Assembly (NCBI GenBank): GCA_002690655.1
Contig: NZFL01000017.1
Location: 172,430-236,429, forward strand
Source: Pedosphaera sp.
GTDB taxonomy: Bacteria; Verrucomicrobiota; Verrucomicrobiia; Limisphaerales; AAA164-E04
Reading direction: 5' to 3'
Length of the DNA stretch: 64,000 bases
The position numbers were made by a program, and so were the translations under genes. Under the pieces are notes generated by a model that was not told the DNA's origin, ran no database searches, and saw nothing but the letters and a program-made list of their open reading frames with translations. Each line of letters begins with the position of its first letter. The first letter of the stretch is position 1. Below, piece by piece: positions 1-9,946 of the stretch.

Positions 1-205
1 GTGATGGTTCAGGCAAGGCATCAAGACTTTGCAACCCATCCAATCCAAATACAGTGTAATAAAGATCCGGATCCCCCTTGCGATCAACAAACCCCCCATT
101 ATCGTGAAGCTGTTTGATCATGAAGGAACGCACTAACCCTGCGGCATCGCCTAACAGTTCAGGAGCAAGTCGTGCCACCTGGATCATCTCCAATCGGATA
201 CTCAT
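1..205 (-). CDS. Prenyltransferase/squalene-oxidase-repeat protein, N-terminal fragment cut by window edge
   Basis: An open frame reads from an ATG at 203-205 to the window edge without a stop, giving 68 N-terminal residues. The visible stretch GGFVDRKGDPDLYYTVFGLD resembles the alpha-alpha-barrel repeats of prenyltransferase beta subunits and squalene-hopene cyclase-like proteins, where a Gly-Gly-Phe turn is followed by Asp-Leu-Tyr-Tyr-Thr and a helix. In Verrucomicrobiota such proteins are often annotated only as terpene cyclase/prenyltransferase repeat proteins, and their substrate is unknown. The gene is truncated by the window, so catalytic residues cannot be judged. Confidence 0.6.
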   Translation of the reverse strand, partial: MSIRLEMIQVARLAPELLGDAAGLVRSFMIKQLHDNGGFVDRKGDPDLYYTVFGLDGLQSLDALPEPS

Positions 206-401
206 TTTTATATTTCCAGAGCACCTGGGCTCGCAATGGTCATTGAAAACGTGATCATGTGATCGCGACACATTTATAGGGCAATAAGATGCATAAATTC
301 AGTTGGAATTTGCCAATCTTTCTACTGCTAATTACCATTTAATGTCGGCTGAAATGTTGATTCCAGCGGATAAGGTCCACATCATCAACTAAAAAATCAG
401 C

Positions 402-590
402 ATGAACCAAAAAGTAAAAGCAGGTATCGATTTTGATGATCCATTGGCAAGCAGAAGCTGCCGGCTCAAGCCACCCAGGCATGCAGGTATTAAACTAGGA
501 CGCATCATTGCGGATAAACTCGAGGGATTTATTGCCAGTCGAAGATCTGTTGGAGATAACGCGATTTATGAGTCCCGCACTTTTTCGTAG
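402..590 (+). CDS. Small hypothetical ORF, possibly degraded
   Basis: A 62-codon frame starting with ATG has no recognisable family. It is rich in Arg and Lys and contains the helical stretch LGRIIADKLEGFIASRR. The stop is a TAG, and the same frame continues after it for another 18 charged codons (AQKTEKEWKDIRSELDEE) to a TGA at 645-647. That is the kind of reading expected if a gene of about 81 codons had acquired a nonsense mutation. There is no Shine-Dalgarno sequence. It could equally be a chance ORF. Confidence 0.25.
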   Translation: MNQKVKAGIDFDDPLASRSCRLKPPRHAGIKLGRIIADKLEGFIASRRSVGDNAIYESRTFS

Positions 591-660
591 GCTCAAAAAA
601 CAGAAAAGGAGTGGAAGGATATCCGCAGCGAGTTGGATGAAGAATGACTTTTAAAGGCCG

Positions 661-701
661 TTGCAAATACCCCGCTCCTCAAGGAAGCGGGGTGTTTGCA
701 A
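661..701. terminator. Strong intergenic hairpin, probable terminator
   Basis: Bases 661-676 pair with 686-701 in a 16-bp stem that contains a GC-rich core (ACCCCGCT/AGCGGGGT) and one G-T pair, with a nine-base loop. It lies just beyond the 3' end of the minus-strand sugar isomerase gene and also after the small plus-strand ORF. Neither side has a good U-tract (the plus strand is followed by A's), so termination is inferred from the stem and its position only. Confidence 0.5.
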
Positions 702-763
702 AAAAAGCCTGATATGTCGGAGACCGTTGATGTACTAAGAGATCTCCGCGGCGATCGTTTGAA

Positions 764-1627
764 CTACGATCTAGCCGCTCGCTGAGCAGCTTCGGCCGCG
801 ACATTCAGGCAAGTTCGAATGTCTTCCATGGGATCCTTTGGATTTTCTTCATACTCGAGCGAAAGAGCTCCATCGGCAGGGAAACCTATTTTTTTCAATG
901 CCTTGAACACACCTTCCACATCCAAGTGCCCCCGACCAATGATAACTCCCTCCGTTTTTTTCTTTTGCTCCGCAAAATCTTTAAGATGGACGCCATACAA
1001 CCGATCACCGAGCTGATATATCACTTCAACGGGATCAACTCCTGAGCGGATGTAATGCCCAAGATCAGCGCAAAACCCTATGCGCTTGTCAAAGCCTGCA
1101 ACAGCTTTCAAGGCATCCAATGGAGCATCGTAAAGTGCACCTGGCCCATGATTATGGATCGCTATACGAATATCATATTCGGCAACCAAACGATTGAGAC
1201 TTTCAAAGGAATCGTTTTCCGGATTCGCACTGATATTTCGGATGCCCGCTTTTTTGGCAAACTCAAAAAATGCTTTATTTTTTTGATGATCCTTGGTGAA
1301 TGACTGAACTCCATGAGCACTGATTGAAAGATCATGTTTTCCCAACTTGGCGTTCATTTCCGCTATTTTAAGAGGATCCGGAATGGGAGGGTAATGCATC
1401 CGGAATAACTCCACAAAGTGCAATTCCAGTTCTTCTATTTTCTCAAGTGCCCCGTCGATGCCAAAAGCTCGCAATGAGTAGCTCTGAATTCCCATGGGAA
1501 AACCTCCATATTTTTTAAGCGACTGCTCACGTGTATCCGCGATCACGGAAGGAGCATCAAACCAGGTTGCGCCAGCGCCTGCAGCAGCGATCAGGGTGCG
1601 ATTTAGGAAAGTTCTACGATGCATCAT
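764..1627 (-). CDS. Tat-exported sugar phosphate isomerase/epimerase-like TIM barrel protein
   Basis: The 287-residue product begins MMHRRTFLNRTLIAAAGAG, a twin-arginine-type leader ending near the DAPSVIADT region, so export is predicted. The rest resembles the xylose-isomerase-like TIM barrel (AP endonuclease 2 superfamily). Acidic and His residues typical of the barrel metal site are visible in HNHGPGA, FCADLGHYIRSG, GVHLKDF and the final LSLEYEEN. Secreted or periplasmic members are common in Planctomycetes and Verrucomicrobia, and their substrates are mostly unknown. The gene sits 27 bases after leuS on the same strand and may be co-transcribed, although the functions look unrelated. Two consecutive Met codons make the start uncertain by one residue. 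Confidence 0.8.
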   Translation of the reverse strand: MMHRRTFLNRTLIAAAGAGATWFDAPSVIADTREQSLKKYGGFPMGIQSYSLRAFGIDGALEKIEELELHFVELFRMHYPPIPDPLKIAEMNAKLGKHDLSISAHGVQSFTKDHQKNKAFFEFAKKAGIRNISANPENDSFESLNRLVAEYDIRIAIHNHGPGALYDAPLDALKAVAGFDKRIGFCADLGHYIRSGVDPVEVIYQLGDRLYGVHLKDFAEQKKKTEGVIIGRGHLDVEGVFKALKKIGFPADGALSLEYEENPKDPMEDIRTCLNVAAEAAQRAARS

Positions 1628-1654
1628 GGTTTTAATTTATATCTTTGTTCAGGT

Positions 1655-4336
1655 TTATTTGACTACGATATTAACCAATTTCCCAGGAACCACGATGAAT
1701 TTCTTGATTGATTTGCCTTCGATGTTGGCTTGGATTTTTTCGGAAGCTAATACCAGTTTTTCAATGGACTGCCGGTCTGCATTCCTTGAGACCTTGAGTC
1801 GATCTCGCAATTTCCCATTTACTTGCACGGGCAGCTCAACACTCTCTTCAATCAAAAGAGCGGGGTCGAATACAGGCCAGGGCTGATAGGCAATCACTCT
1901 GGCATTTTCTTCCTGCAACATTCCATAAAGTTCCTCGGCAAGGTGCGGTGCGAATGGCTGCAGCAGGGTCAGAAACGTGCGCATGCATTCGGCCGGCCGA
2001 ACTTTCCAATTAACAGCTTCGTTAACGAAAACCATCATTGCAGAAATCGCAGTGTTGAAACGCATCCCATCAAGATCCTCGGTGACCTTCTTTATGCAAG
2101 CATGCAGAGACTTCAGTTGATCCGGCGTTGGTTCAATATCAAATTTTATCGCGGAGTTTAAGGTCAGTTTGCTCAGGTTGGCTTCGTCTTTCTGCGCATC
2201 AACAGCCATTGCTTGCTCGAAGGCTACCTCACTCTGTTCATTAACGATCATGCGCCAGACGCGACCAAGAAAACGGTAAACACCCTCGACCCCCTTGGTG
2301 TTCCATGGCTTGGACATTTCTAATGGTCCCATGAACATTTCATATAAACGAAACGCATCCGCTCCATACGCACTGACAATTTCATCTGGATTGACCACAT
2401 TCCCCCGCGATTTGGACATTTTCTGCCCGTCTTCTCCAAGAATGATCCCCTGATTGACCAGTTTAAAGAAAGGTTCCGTTGTAGAAACTAATTCGAGGTC
2501 ATATAAAACTTTGTGCCAGAAGCGCGCGTAGAGCAGGTGCAATACTGCATGCTCCGTTCCACCAACGTAAAGGTCAACGCCAGGGTTGGCTGTTTCATCC
2601 GCAGATCCCATCCAGTAAGCCTCAGCCTCCTTACCACAAAACATACCCTTGTTTGAAGCATCCAAGTAGCGAAGATAATACCAGCAACTACCGGCCCATT
2701 GCGGCATGGTGTTGGTTTCACGAATGGAACCGTCCTTCAGATTCGCCCACTCAGCTGCACGCGCCAGTGGAGGTTCACCGTCGGACGTTGGCTTGAAATC
2801 TTTCAAATCAGGCGGCATGACGGGCAGCTCATGAGCACCAACGGCTCGATGTTGTCCGTCTTTCCATAGAATGGGAAACGGTTCGCCCCAGAATCTTTGG
2901 CGACTGAACAACCAGTCCCTAAGCTTAAAATTAGTACGAAGAGATCCGGCTTTCTTTTCGGAAAGCCAGTCAATCATCTTTTGTTTGGCCTCGCAGGTTG
3001 GGAGGTCATTGAGGAAATCAGAATTGACACTGACTCCTTCACCGACAAAGCCGATGGAGTCCTGTCCTTCCGGCGCTTTAACTACCTTTAATACCGGGAG
3101 GTTGAATTTCTCAGCAAATTCCAAATCCCTTGAGTCGTGAGCAGGTACAGCCATGATGGCACCGGTACCATAAGTTGAAAGAACATAGTCGGCAATCCAG
3201 ATGGGGATGCGCTCTTTGTTGACCGGGTTGATGGCATAGGCCCCGATGAAGATACCCGTTTTTTCCTTTGCCAATTCAGTGCGTTCAAGATCACTTTTCC
3301 GGGATGAAAAGGTTCTGTATTCCTCAACCGCATCCTTCTGTTCTTCAGTGACCAGTTTATCAACCAAAGCATGCTCGGGTGCAAGCACCATGTAAGTTGC
3401 CCCAAAGAGGGTATCAGGGCGAGTGGTGAACACAGTAATGACCTCTTCGTGATCAGCCACCTGGAAATGAACTTCAGCTCCCTCGGATTTTCCGATCCAG
3501 TTACGCTGCATTTCTTTCAAGGAATCGCTCCACTCGATCTCATCGAGCCCATCCAATAATTTCCCTGCAAAAGCGGTAATACGAAGCATCCATTGGCGCA
3601 TGGGCTTTCTGACGACCGGAAAGCCACCGACTTCACTTTTGCCATCAACAACCTCTTCATTGGCGAGAACCGTTCCAAGTTCCGGGCACCAGTTGACGGG
3701 TGCTTCTGCTACAAAGGCAAGTCGTCGTTCATCTTTGTATGAGGCCCGCGCTTCCTCTGTTTCGAGCTTGGAGGGTATCGTCAGAGTTTCGATGGATTCA
3801 GCTTTATTTGTCTCTTGGTTAAACCACGAGTGGTAAAGCTTGAGAAATATCCATTGGGTCCAGCAAAAATAATCCGAATCGGTTGTATCCACTTCTCGCG
3901 ACCAATCATAACTGAAGCCGAGTGACTTGATCTGCCTTTTGAAATTACTGATGTTGGCTTCAGTGGTGACACGCGGATGCTGCCCAGTCTTGATCGCGTA
4001 TTGTTCCGCAGGAAGGCCAAAAGCATCCCATCCCATTGGATGCAGCACATTGAACCCTCTAGACCGTTTGTACCTGGCAAGAATGTCTGTTGCGGTATAC
4101 CCCTCAGGGTGCCCAACATGCAACCCGGAGCCAGACGGATATGGAAACATGTCGAGGATGTAGTATTTGGGAGGTAGTTGAGAGGCAGGCACTTCCCCTG
4201 CTAATCCATGACGTTCAGCGAATGGATGGTGTTTGGGGATGATTTCGCCTGGATTCCAGGCCTTGAAAGCTGCTGTCTCATCCCAGATTCGCTGGCGCTT
4301 TGGTTCTATGATATCAAATGGATACTGCTTTCGCAT
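1655..4336 (-). CDS. leuS: Leucyl-tRNA synthetase
   Basis: This 893-residue class I aminoacyl-tRNA synthetase charges tRNA-Leu in the cytoplasm. The HIGH signature appears as HVGH at residues 73-76, after YPSGSGL, and KMSKS at residues 639-643. The CP1 editing domain is present, with the T-rich TTRPDT element and [15 protein letters not shown], whose Asp is used for post-transfer editing. The anticodon-binding domain and the small C-terminal domain (NGKLRDRL, then [11 protein letters not shown]) complete the protein. Its length is at the upper end of normal bacterial LeuRS. The start [15 protein letters not shown] matches the usual N-terminus. No Shine-Dalgarno sequence precedes the ATG (upstream bases agtaattgcacc). 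Confidence 0.97.
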   Translation of the reverse strand: MRKQYPFDIIEPKRQRIWDETAAFKAWNPGEIIPKHHPFAERHGLAGEVPASQLPPKYYILDMFPYPSGSGLHVGHPEGYTATDILARYKRSRGFNVLHPMGWDAFGLPAEQYAIKTGQHPRVTTEANISNFKRQIKSLGFSYDWSREVDTTDSDYFCWTQWIFLKLYHSWFNQETNKAESIETLTIPSKLETEEARASYKDERRLAFVAEAPVNWCPELGTVLANEEVVDGKSEVGGFPVVRKPMRQWMLRITAFAGKLLDGLDEIEWSDSLKEMQRNWIGKSEGAEVHFQVADHEEVITVFTTRPDTLFGATYMVLAPEHALVDKLVTEEQKDAVEEYRTFSSRKSDLERTELAKEKTGIFIGAYAINPVNKERIPIWIADYVLSTYGTGAIMAVPAHDSRDLEFAEKFNLPVLKVVKAPEGQDSIGFVGEGVSVNSDFLNDLPTCEAKQKMIDWLSEKKAGSLRTNFKLRDWLFSRQRFWGEPFPILWKDGQHRAVGAHELPVMPPDLKDFKPTSDGEPPLARAAEWANLKDGSIRETNTMPQWAGSCWYYLRYLDASNKGMFCGKEAEAYWMGSADETANPGVDLYVGGTEHAVLHLLYARFWHKVLYDLELVSTTEPFFKLVNQGIILGEDGQKMSKSRGNVVNPDEIVSAYGADAFRLYEMFMGPLEMSKPWNTKGVEGVYRFLGRVWRMIVNEQSEVAFEQAMAVDAQKDEANLSKLTLNSAIKFDIEPTPDQLKSLHACIKKVTEDLDGMRFNTAISAMMVFVNEAVNWKVRPAECMRTFLTLLQPFAPHLAEELYGMLQEENARVIAYQPWPVFDPALLIEESVELPVQVNGKLRDRLKVSRNADRQSIEKLVLASEKIQANIEGKSIKKFIVVPGKLVNIVVK

Positions 4337-4483
4337 GGTGCAATTACTTGGTGTCTTGAGTTCTCATCAGAGGGACAATGAAAATTGACCCCATAGGCAA
4401 GAATTATGTGTGAGTGAATGAAGCTACGGAGCCACAGTTATCAATTACCGCAGATGTTCTGCCCAATCCTATGAACTGTGGAG

Positions 4484-4792
4484 CTAACGTTTGTTGAGAA
4501 TGATACCCAGCACCATGCCTCCAAGAGCCGCCACGCCAAGGGACTGGTAGGGATATCGACGAATAATCTGATCGACAACCTCTACACCTGCATATGTCTG
4601 TTGATCTATGCGCAAACTTGATTTTTTCAAACGTTCGAGACGTTCCAGAAGTTCTTTTTTCGAATTCTCAGGAAGATCCTCGGCTGTATTTTTAATCAAA
4701 CCCTCAGCTTCCTCGATCAAGTTCTTGATGTCCTGAAGCAACTGTTTATGCCCCCCCTCATCGGTCGTGAGATTGTTGAAATATGTTTCCAT
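4484..4792 (-). CDS. DUF883 (ElaB/YqjD-like) membrane-anchored protein
   Basis: The 102-residue protein has a long amphipathic helical N-terminal part rich in Glu, Lys and Leu (roughly residues 15-65). It ends with one hydrophobic segment, SLGVAALGGMVLGIILNKR, typical of the DUF883 family (YqjD, ElaB, YgaM). In enterobacteria YqjD and ElaB are inner-membrane proteins that bind ribosomes in stationary phase; that role is not shown here. The gene stands alone between leuS and recQ on the minus strand. Confidence 0.75.
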   Translation of the reverse strand: METYFNNLTTDEGGHKQLLQDIKNLIEEAEGLIKNTAEDLPENSKKELLERLERLKKSSLRIDQQTYAGVEVVDQIIRRYPYQSLGVAALGGMVLGIILNKR

Positions 4793-5212
4793 TGTTATAT
4801 CTGCTCATGTTCTTGGAAATGGAGCACCTCTGACATGCAACACTCAAGATTCATCTTTATGCTAGGAAAGCCAACATTCTTCAAGGTTTTGCTGGAACAA
4901 ATAATTGCCGCAAAAAACCGGACTTTGCTTGCTTGATAGGATAAAAAATTTTAGTCCAACAAAAAATGTCACTCTTCAATCAAAGGATTAGAAGATTGGA
5001 TAGGATACCCCCACACAAAAGAAGTGCTCATGCTGCTAAGATTCCATACCCGGTCAGGCAGGACATGTCCGGGAGAGCTGAAAGACAACCTTTCAGATAT
5101 CTTAAAGTGGGAAACCCCTGACTGGCAGAGGGATCCCATGGGAAGATGTCGAATTCTAGTTTATCGAACAAGGGGATGTCACAAAAGCTAATTTGAATAA
5201 CCCAAGCCGCGG
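4793..5212. other. Non-coding stretch upstream of the DUF883 gene and downstream of recQ
   Basis: About 420 bases without a convincing gene on either strand. The sequence TATAAC lies one base before the DUF883 start codon but has no clear -35 partner. The motif GATAGGAT occurs twice (near 4935 and 5000). I found no tRNA fold and no strong terminator. Confidence 0.4.
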
Positions 5213-7399
5213 TTATTTTGAAGTTTTCCTTCGCATGGCCCGGTAAATTTGAAGTTGCAGATAAGTCACCGATTCATTCAGGGATTCTCTTATGGGAGCC
5301 AGTCGATCATCACCAAGTTCAGTGAAGGCTTTTTCCATGGTATCAGCTTCCTCCTGTGTGAACCAAGCGTGATCCCGTAATTCGAGATCTGCGATCACCG
5401 CCTTTGCTAGGTGCTGTTCCACCGTTTGCATACCGATCTCTCTGGTTTGAGCAATCGAATGAAGGTCCAGCCCATCGTTGAACATCCTGACTGTTTTGAA
5501 GACGGTTTCACCAGGTCTGGAAGCATCGCGCTCACGAACAGGCTTGGAGTCCGTTTGCGGGTGGTTGTAATTCTGTCGAGGGTTGACATCTAGGAATGTC
5601 TTAATCGTTTCAACAAAGGAGGGGCCGTAGGAGTCGAGTTTCACTCTACCAACACCTGAAATCTTGCTGAATGATTGAAGGTCAACGGGATAGTACGCAG
5701 CCATCTGGCGCAAGGCAACATCAGAGAATATAGTGTAGGCGGGTACTCCTTGCTCATCGGCCAACTGCTTCCTCAGTCCACGAATGGTTTCGAACAGCGC
5801 ATGATCATACTCATCACCTGCTGCAAGGGTCCTCGCAATGGCCGCACCTGATTTAACCGGCGGCTCCGTCAGGGCAATGGTCTCTTTCTCTTTAAGGAAC
5901 TGATTTCCCCTCTCGGTCATTTGAATGGTATTGTATTGATCAGCATCTTGACTCAAGAGGCCTTTGCGCATGAGTTCTCGACCAAAATCCATCCATGCAT
6001 CCCTTGAATATTCCTTGCCTATTCCGTAAGTGCTTAAGGCCTGATGCCCCCATTGCCGTATTTTTTCCGTATTGGCTCCGGTCAAGACCTCAATCAAATG
6101 CCTCAATCCTACTGAAAAACCACTATGCTCCCTGACACGGAATACGCAGGACATCAGTTTCTGCGCAATGACTGTGCCGTCCATTTTTGCACGTGGACTG
6201 AGACAATTGTCGCATCCGCCGCAAGGAATTTCATCGAAATGTTCATCAAAATAGTTGAGTAAACCAGCACGTCGACAATCCGTACTTTCAGCGAAATGAC
6301 TCATGGCAAGTAATTGGTCAATGGCTACTTTGCGCTCTTGCTCACTTGCCTTATCCTTCCAAAGACGCCGGTACTTAATTTCATCGCTCGCGCTGAAGAG
6401 CAAAACACATTCGCTGGGAAGTCCATCGCGCCCTGCCCTGCCTGTCTCCTGATAATAACCTTCTATGTTTCTGGGAAGGTGATAATGCATGACAAATCTC
6501 ACATTGGGTTTATCGATCCCCATTCCGAATGCAACCGTGGCACAGATCACATCGACATTGTCTTTAATGAAATCATCTTGTGTCTGGCGACGCTCCTCAT
6601 CAGAGAGTCCCGCATGATACGGTTTAGAGCTGACCCCATTGTCTTTGAGGAAACGTGCGAGATTCTCAGTGGCTGCTCTACTGAAGCAGTAGACAATACC
6701 ACTCTCCCCCCTATGTCTGCGAGTCAAAGCGAGAGCCAGGCCATCTCCATCTTGTCTTGGCCTCACACTGTAGGACAGGTTTGGGCGATTGAAACTGCCG
6801 ACAAACGTTTGTGGCTCACTGAAGTGCAAGCCCTTGATGATATCATCTCTGACACGCGACGTGGCTGTAGCTGTTAGTGCGAGGAATTGAGCTTTGGGAA
6901 ATCGCTCTCTCAATGCTCCCAATTTTCGGTACTCCGGACGGAAATCATGTCCCCACTCGCTGATACAATGAGCCTCATCAACGGCAAACCGGTTCACATT
7001 CCATTGATCCAGATTACTCAGAAAATCAGGCATCATCAGGCGTTCTGGTGCTACATAAAGGAGTTTATAGGCCCCTCCCCACAAGCCTCGCATGCGCTCG
7101 GCAGCTTCGGGACGAGAAAGAGATGAATTAAGAAAAGTAGCGGGAATCCCAGCCGCGTTCAGACCATCAACCTGATCTTTCATCAATGCGATGAGGGGAG
7201 AAATAACAAGAGTCAATCCCTCGTCGGTTAATGCAGGCAATTGATAGCAAAGTGACTTTCCACCCCCTGTCGGAAGAAGGGCAAATGTTTCCTTTCCTTC
7301 AAGAACGGACCGAATAATTTCTTTTTGTAAGGGGCGGAATTGTTCAAACCCAAAATGCTCTTTAAGCAGCGCAGCCAGAGACGAATCGTTGTGAGTCAT
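5213..7399 (-). CDS. recQ: ATP-dependent DNA helicase RecQ
   Basis: This 728-residue superfamily 2 helicase unwinds DNA 3' to 5' in recombination repair. Walker A is PTGGGKS at residues 43-49 and the DEAH box is at 141-144, followed by the RecQ-specific loop CISEWGHDFRPEYR. The helicase C domain carries QETGRAGRDG. The zinc-binding part shows CRRAGLLNYF and CGGCDNC. An RQC winged helix and an HRDC domain (around DVALRQMAAYYP and ISGVGRVKLDSYG) follow, then a C-terminal helix-turn-helix extension (HTH_40-like, TVRMFNDGLDLHSIAQTREI) seen in many long RecQ proteins. The domain set is complete and nothing looks broken. Confidence 0.95.
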   Translation of the reverse strand: MTHNDSSLAALLKEHFGFEQFRPLQKEIIRSVLEGKETFALLPTGGGKSLCYQLPALTDEGLTLVISPLIALMKDQVDGLNAAGIPATFLNSSLSRPEAAERMRGLWGGAYKLLYVAPERLMMPDFLSNLDQWNVNRFAVDEAHCISEWGHDFRPEYRKLGALRERFPKAQFLALTATATSRVRDDIIKGLHFSEPQTFVGSFNRPNLSYSVRPRQDGDGLALALTRRHRGESGIVYCFSRAATENLARFLKDNGVSSKPYHAGLSDEERRQTQDDFIKDNVDVICATVAFGMGIDKPNVRFVMHYHLPRNIEGYYQETGRAGRDGLPSECVLLFSASDEIKYRRLWKDKASEQERKVAIDQLLAMSHFAESTDCRRAGLLNYFDEHFDEIPCGGCDNCLSPRAKMDGTVIAQKLMSCVFRVREHSGFSVGLRHLIEVLTGANTEKIRQWGHQALSTYGIGKEYSRDAWMDFGRELMRKGLLSQDADQYNTIQMTERGNQFLKEKETIALTEPPVKSGAAIARTLAAGDEYDHALFETIRGLRKQLADEQGVPAYTIFSDVALRQMAAYYPVDLQSFSKISGVGRVKLDSYGPSFVETIKTFLDVNPRQNYNHPQTDSKPVRERDASRPGETVFKTVRMFNDGLDLHSIAQTREIGMQTVEQHLAKAVIADLELRDHAWFTQEEADTMEKAFTELGDDRLAPIRESLNESVTYLQLQIYRAMRRKTSK

Positions 7400-7935
7400 G
7401 TATACAGTTCTTCGATTAAATCAAATGTCAGGTGCACGTAGGGTCAATCTAATATGATAAAAGCGGATGATCAAGAAAATGGCAGTCTCAGTTTGAAGGA
7501 CGGGGTCAATGATCAGAAAAACGCCCGATCGATGTAGAAACTTCAAAATTTTGATAGCGTCCAGCACCACATGTAGGACGCCATCGCTGAAGAGTAAATG
7601 AACCATCTCAATAATAGGAAGGTATAATACGGACAAACATTGAAGGAATAGTCCTGTTGGTGAGCTTCTTCTATCCCTGCACCCCCTTGCGTCAAAATCA
7701 AAGAAGGATTCATTTTTAAAATGAGCGCATTTACTCCATTCAAAACGGATTTACATCTCAATCTAAAGAACGGCCTTATTCAACACGAAGGCCGTTCTAT
7801 GAATATGCAAGGATGAAAACATCCAGGGGACATTTACCGGCAGTGTTTGTTATCAATGAAACAGTAAAGGCTTGCTCAACATTGACAGCCTCAGATTCTT
7901 GATAAATCGCCACCGAAACGAGAAGAGAAAAAGGG
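7400..7935. other. Intergenic region with a hairpin and no convincing gene
   Basis: About 535 bases between recQ and the PH-like gene. Two overlapping minus-strand ORFs of about 71 codons (7421-7636 and 7543-7761) are hydrophobic, match no family I know and share bases in different frames, so I treat them as chance or decayed sequence. The only clear structural element is the hairpin at 7767-7798. Confidence 0.4.
7767..7798 (-). terminator. Probable terminator of the argJBDF-LysM-PH run
   Basis: Bases 7767-7777 (AGAACGGCCTT) pair perfectly with 7788-7798 (AAGGCCGTTCT) around a ten-base loop. Read on the minus strand, the stem is followed by TTAGATT, a weak U-rich tail. It lies about 140 bases after the stop of the last gene in the minus-strand run that starts at argJ. 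Confidence 0.55.
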
Positions 7936-8307
7936 TCAGTTATCTTTATTTCCAACAATCAAGGACTGTGATCTCACCCCTTCAACAGCTTCCTCCAGTT
8001 GTTTGCGAAAGGCATATCGGTAACGCGGAGTGATGATCAATTCCCTGAACAATCCACGCTCGCGCCTGATCACCAATTTGCGATGTTTTAAGGCCAGGGT
8101 ATTTACCCAGAACTCAGCTCGAAACCTGCGGCGCTTCGAGATGGAGATCATATCCTTGAGTGCAAATTGCCTCACAGGAATACCGAGGCAATAAATGACA
8201 AGATGGCTCGATTTCAGCCTGTAATTGACCGTTGCACAAAGTGTGATCCCAACGACTCCGAAACAGATGATAGCGCCGACCGAGTAGAGTAAATAAATCA
8301 TGATCAA
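7936..8307 (-). CDS. Small membrane protein with PH-like (bPH/DUF304-type) domain
   Basis: The 123-residue protein starts with a single transmembrane segment (about residues 3-25, IYLLYSVGAIICFGVVGITL). A short beta-rich domain follows, with the pattern YRLKSSHLVIYCLGIPVRQF then KDMISISKRR and LVIRRERGLFRELIITPR. This spacing, in which a hydrophobic strand after the membrane is followed by a basic turn and a final TPR/F-helix, is typical of bacterial PH domains. The function is unknown. It is the last gene of the minus-strand run containing the arg genes and lies 51 bases after the LysM gene. Confidence 0.6.
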   Translation of the reverse strand: MIMIYLLYSVGAIICFGVVGITLCATVNYRLKSSHLVIYCLGIPVRQFALKDMISISKRRRFRAEFWVNTLALKHRKLVIRRERGLFRELIITPRYRYAFRKQLEEAVEGVRSQSLIVGNKDN

Positions 8308-8358
8308 ATCCCCAACTCGCTCAGTGCCAAAGCTGCATCAAAGCACAAAAACTGTGAT

Positions 8359-8979
8359 TCACCACTCGATAGGGATGATAATCACGTCCCCCACTTTGAT
8401 TTTTCTGGGATCAGTGATTTGTGGGTTTGCTTCCAAAATCTCACCAATGCTAACATTGACACCCTCCAGTCGGTAAGCCTCCGCAATGGCCGATATCGTG
8501 TAATTGGGCTCGATGGTGACTTCCGCTATCTTTTTGGGGACCCGCCGCGGCTTGGCTGGCTTTAAAGGTGTTGCAACTGTTTTGATGTTCAGTTTATTCA
8601 CCGCCGTGACAAGATCCTTGATCTGATTCACCAAAGCCTTGTTATCACCGGCTCGCTTTTTGTCTACTGTCTTGATGCGATCTATGAGTGCTTCCGAAAG
8701 TTTCGCTAAATCCGATTCGGAAACAGGAGATTTCGGAATCTTTGCGACTTCACGTCTCAAAGAACGGTTTTCCTTCTCAAGCGCCTGCATCCTCTGCATG
8801 AGGGATAGATTAGCTGTCTGAGCATCATCGATTTCAGCCCGCAATTTGCGATAGCGTTCTTCAGTTTCCTGTTGAAGCAGAAAGATGGTGTTTTTGAGAT
8901 TTGAATCCTGAGCTTGCAAGCCTGTCGCCACCGAAACAGTGCAAAAGTAAATCGCAAAAATGAAGATCTTACAGTCCAT
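8359..8979 (-). CDS. Secreted coiled-coil protein with C-terminal LysM domain
   Basis: The 206-residue protein has an N-terminal signal peptide (FIFAIYFCTVSVATGLQAQ). A coiled coil spans about residues 30-75 (TEERYRKLRAEIDDAQ, MQRMQALEKENRSLRREV). After a basic linker (KPAKPRRVPKK), a LysM fold covers the last 50 residues: YTISAIAEAYRLEGVNVSIG, then ILEANPQITDPRKIKVGDVI and the end IIPIEW. LysM binds N-acetylglucosamine-containing glycans such as peptidoglycan. No catalytic domain is present, so a structural or adaptor role in the envelope is inferred. The gene follows argF by 70 bases on the same strand. Confidence 0.8.
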   Translation of the reverse strand: MDCKIFIFAIYFCTVSVATGLQAQDSNLKNTIFLLQQETEERYRKLRAEIDDAQTANLSLMQRMQALEKENRSLRREVAKIPKSPVSESDLAKLSEALIDRIKTVDKKRAGDNKALVNQIKDLVTAVNKLNIKTVATPLKPAKPRRVPKKIAEVTIEPNYTISAIAEAYRLEGVNVSIGEILEANPQITDPRKIKVGDVIIIPIEW

Positions 8980-9049
8980 GAATAATATTTTGCGTTAAAT
9001 ACCGCCTATCTTCAAGGGCTTTTAACTCCTGAGTTTTTTTAGATATAGC

Positions 9050-9946
9050 CTATTCAACAAGCCACGACATAATGGCTTTCTGCGCATGCAATCGGTTCTC
9101 GGCTTGATCAAAAATAGTCGCAGCATGCTCTTCTAGAGCTTCCTCACTCACTTCCTTACCGCGATATGCTGGCAGACAATGCATTAACAAAGCATCCGGA
9201 TTCGCTTTCGCCATCAGTGGAGTATTTATCTGGTAGCCTTTAAACATTTCAAGTCGGCTTTTCGATTCTTCTTCCTTCCCCATGGAGACCCATACGTCGG
9301 TGTACAAAACATCACTACCTTCCACAGCAGCTTCAAGGTCTTGGGTAACGGTCACGTTGGAACCAGTCTTCTCAATGAGACCTTTTGCCGGAAAAAAAGC
9401 TTTTGGCGAAGCAATGCGTAGCTCAAAACCTAGCTTGATTGAGGCAAACACCCAGGAGGTTGCAACATTGCAGGCACCGTCGCCAACAAATGTCACTACC
9501 TTTCCTTTGATGCAACCCAGCTTTTCTCGGATAGTCATCAGGTCGGCAACTATTTGACATGGATGCGCGTAGTCAGTCAGCGCATTGACGGTTGGGATCA
9601 TGCTGTATGCGGCAAAATCAAGGACATCCTGATGAGCATAGGTTCGGATGATTGCACCATGCACCATGCGGCCCAGCACACGAGCAGTGTCCTTGATGGG
9701 CTCTCCCCTCCCCAACTGCATGTCATTAGCAGTAAGGAAAATAACCTGACCACCTAATTCTCTCACCCCGACTTCGAAAGAAACTCGTGTTCGCGTCGAT
9801 GATTTAGAGAAAATCATGGCCCACGTTTGATTTGCCAATGGGCGGAATGTCGTATTGGTTCGTTCCGCTTTCAGTTTATCTGCTAAATCAAGGATTGCTT
9901 CGAAATCCTCGATCCTTTGTTCTTCAAGACTCAGGAAATGTTTCAT
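9050..9946 (-). CDS. argF: Ornithine carbamoyltransferase
   Basis: This 298-residue enzyme converts ornithine and carbamoyl phosphate to citrulline, the sixth step of arginine synthesis. The carbamoyl-phosphate loop STRTR is at residues 50-54 (SKSSTRTRVSFEVG), and HPCQ at 128-131 lies in the usual position. The ornithine-side signature MHCLPAYRGKEV, with the reactive Cys, lies near residue 255. The ATG overlaps the argD stop as ATGA, which suggests translational coupling. Length and motifs are normal. Aspartate carbamoyltransferase is excluded by the HCLPA motif. Confidence 0.96.
   Translation of the reverse strand: MKHFLSLEEQRIEDFEAILDLADKLKAERTNTTFRPLANQTWAMIFSKSSTRTRVSFEVGVRELGGQVIFLTANDMQLGRGEPIKDTARVLGRMVHGAIIRTYAHQDVLDFAAYSMIPTVNALTDYAHPCQIVADLMTIREKLGCIKGKVVTFVGDGACNVATSWVFASIKLGFELRIASPKAFFPAKGLIEKTGSNVTVTQDLEAAVEGSDVLYTDVWVSMGKEEESKSRLEMFKGYQINTPLMAKANPDALLMHCLPAYRGKEVSEEALEEHAATIFDQAENRLHAQKAIMSWLVE

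Noticed and set aside
7421-7761. Two overlapping minus-strand ORFs with hydrophobic products
   Set aside because: They share bases in different frames, have no known domain and no ribosome site. Likely chance.
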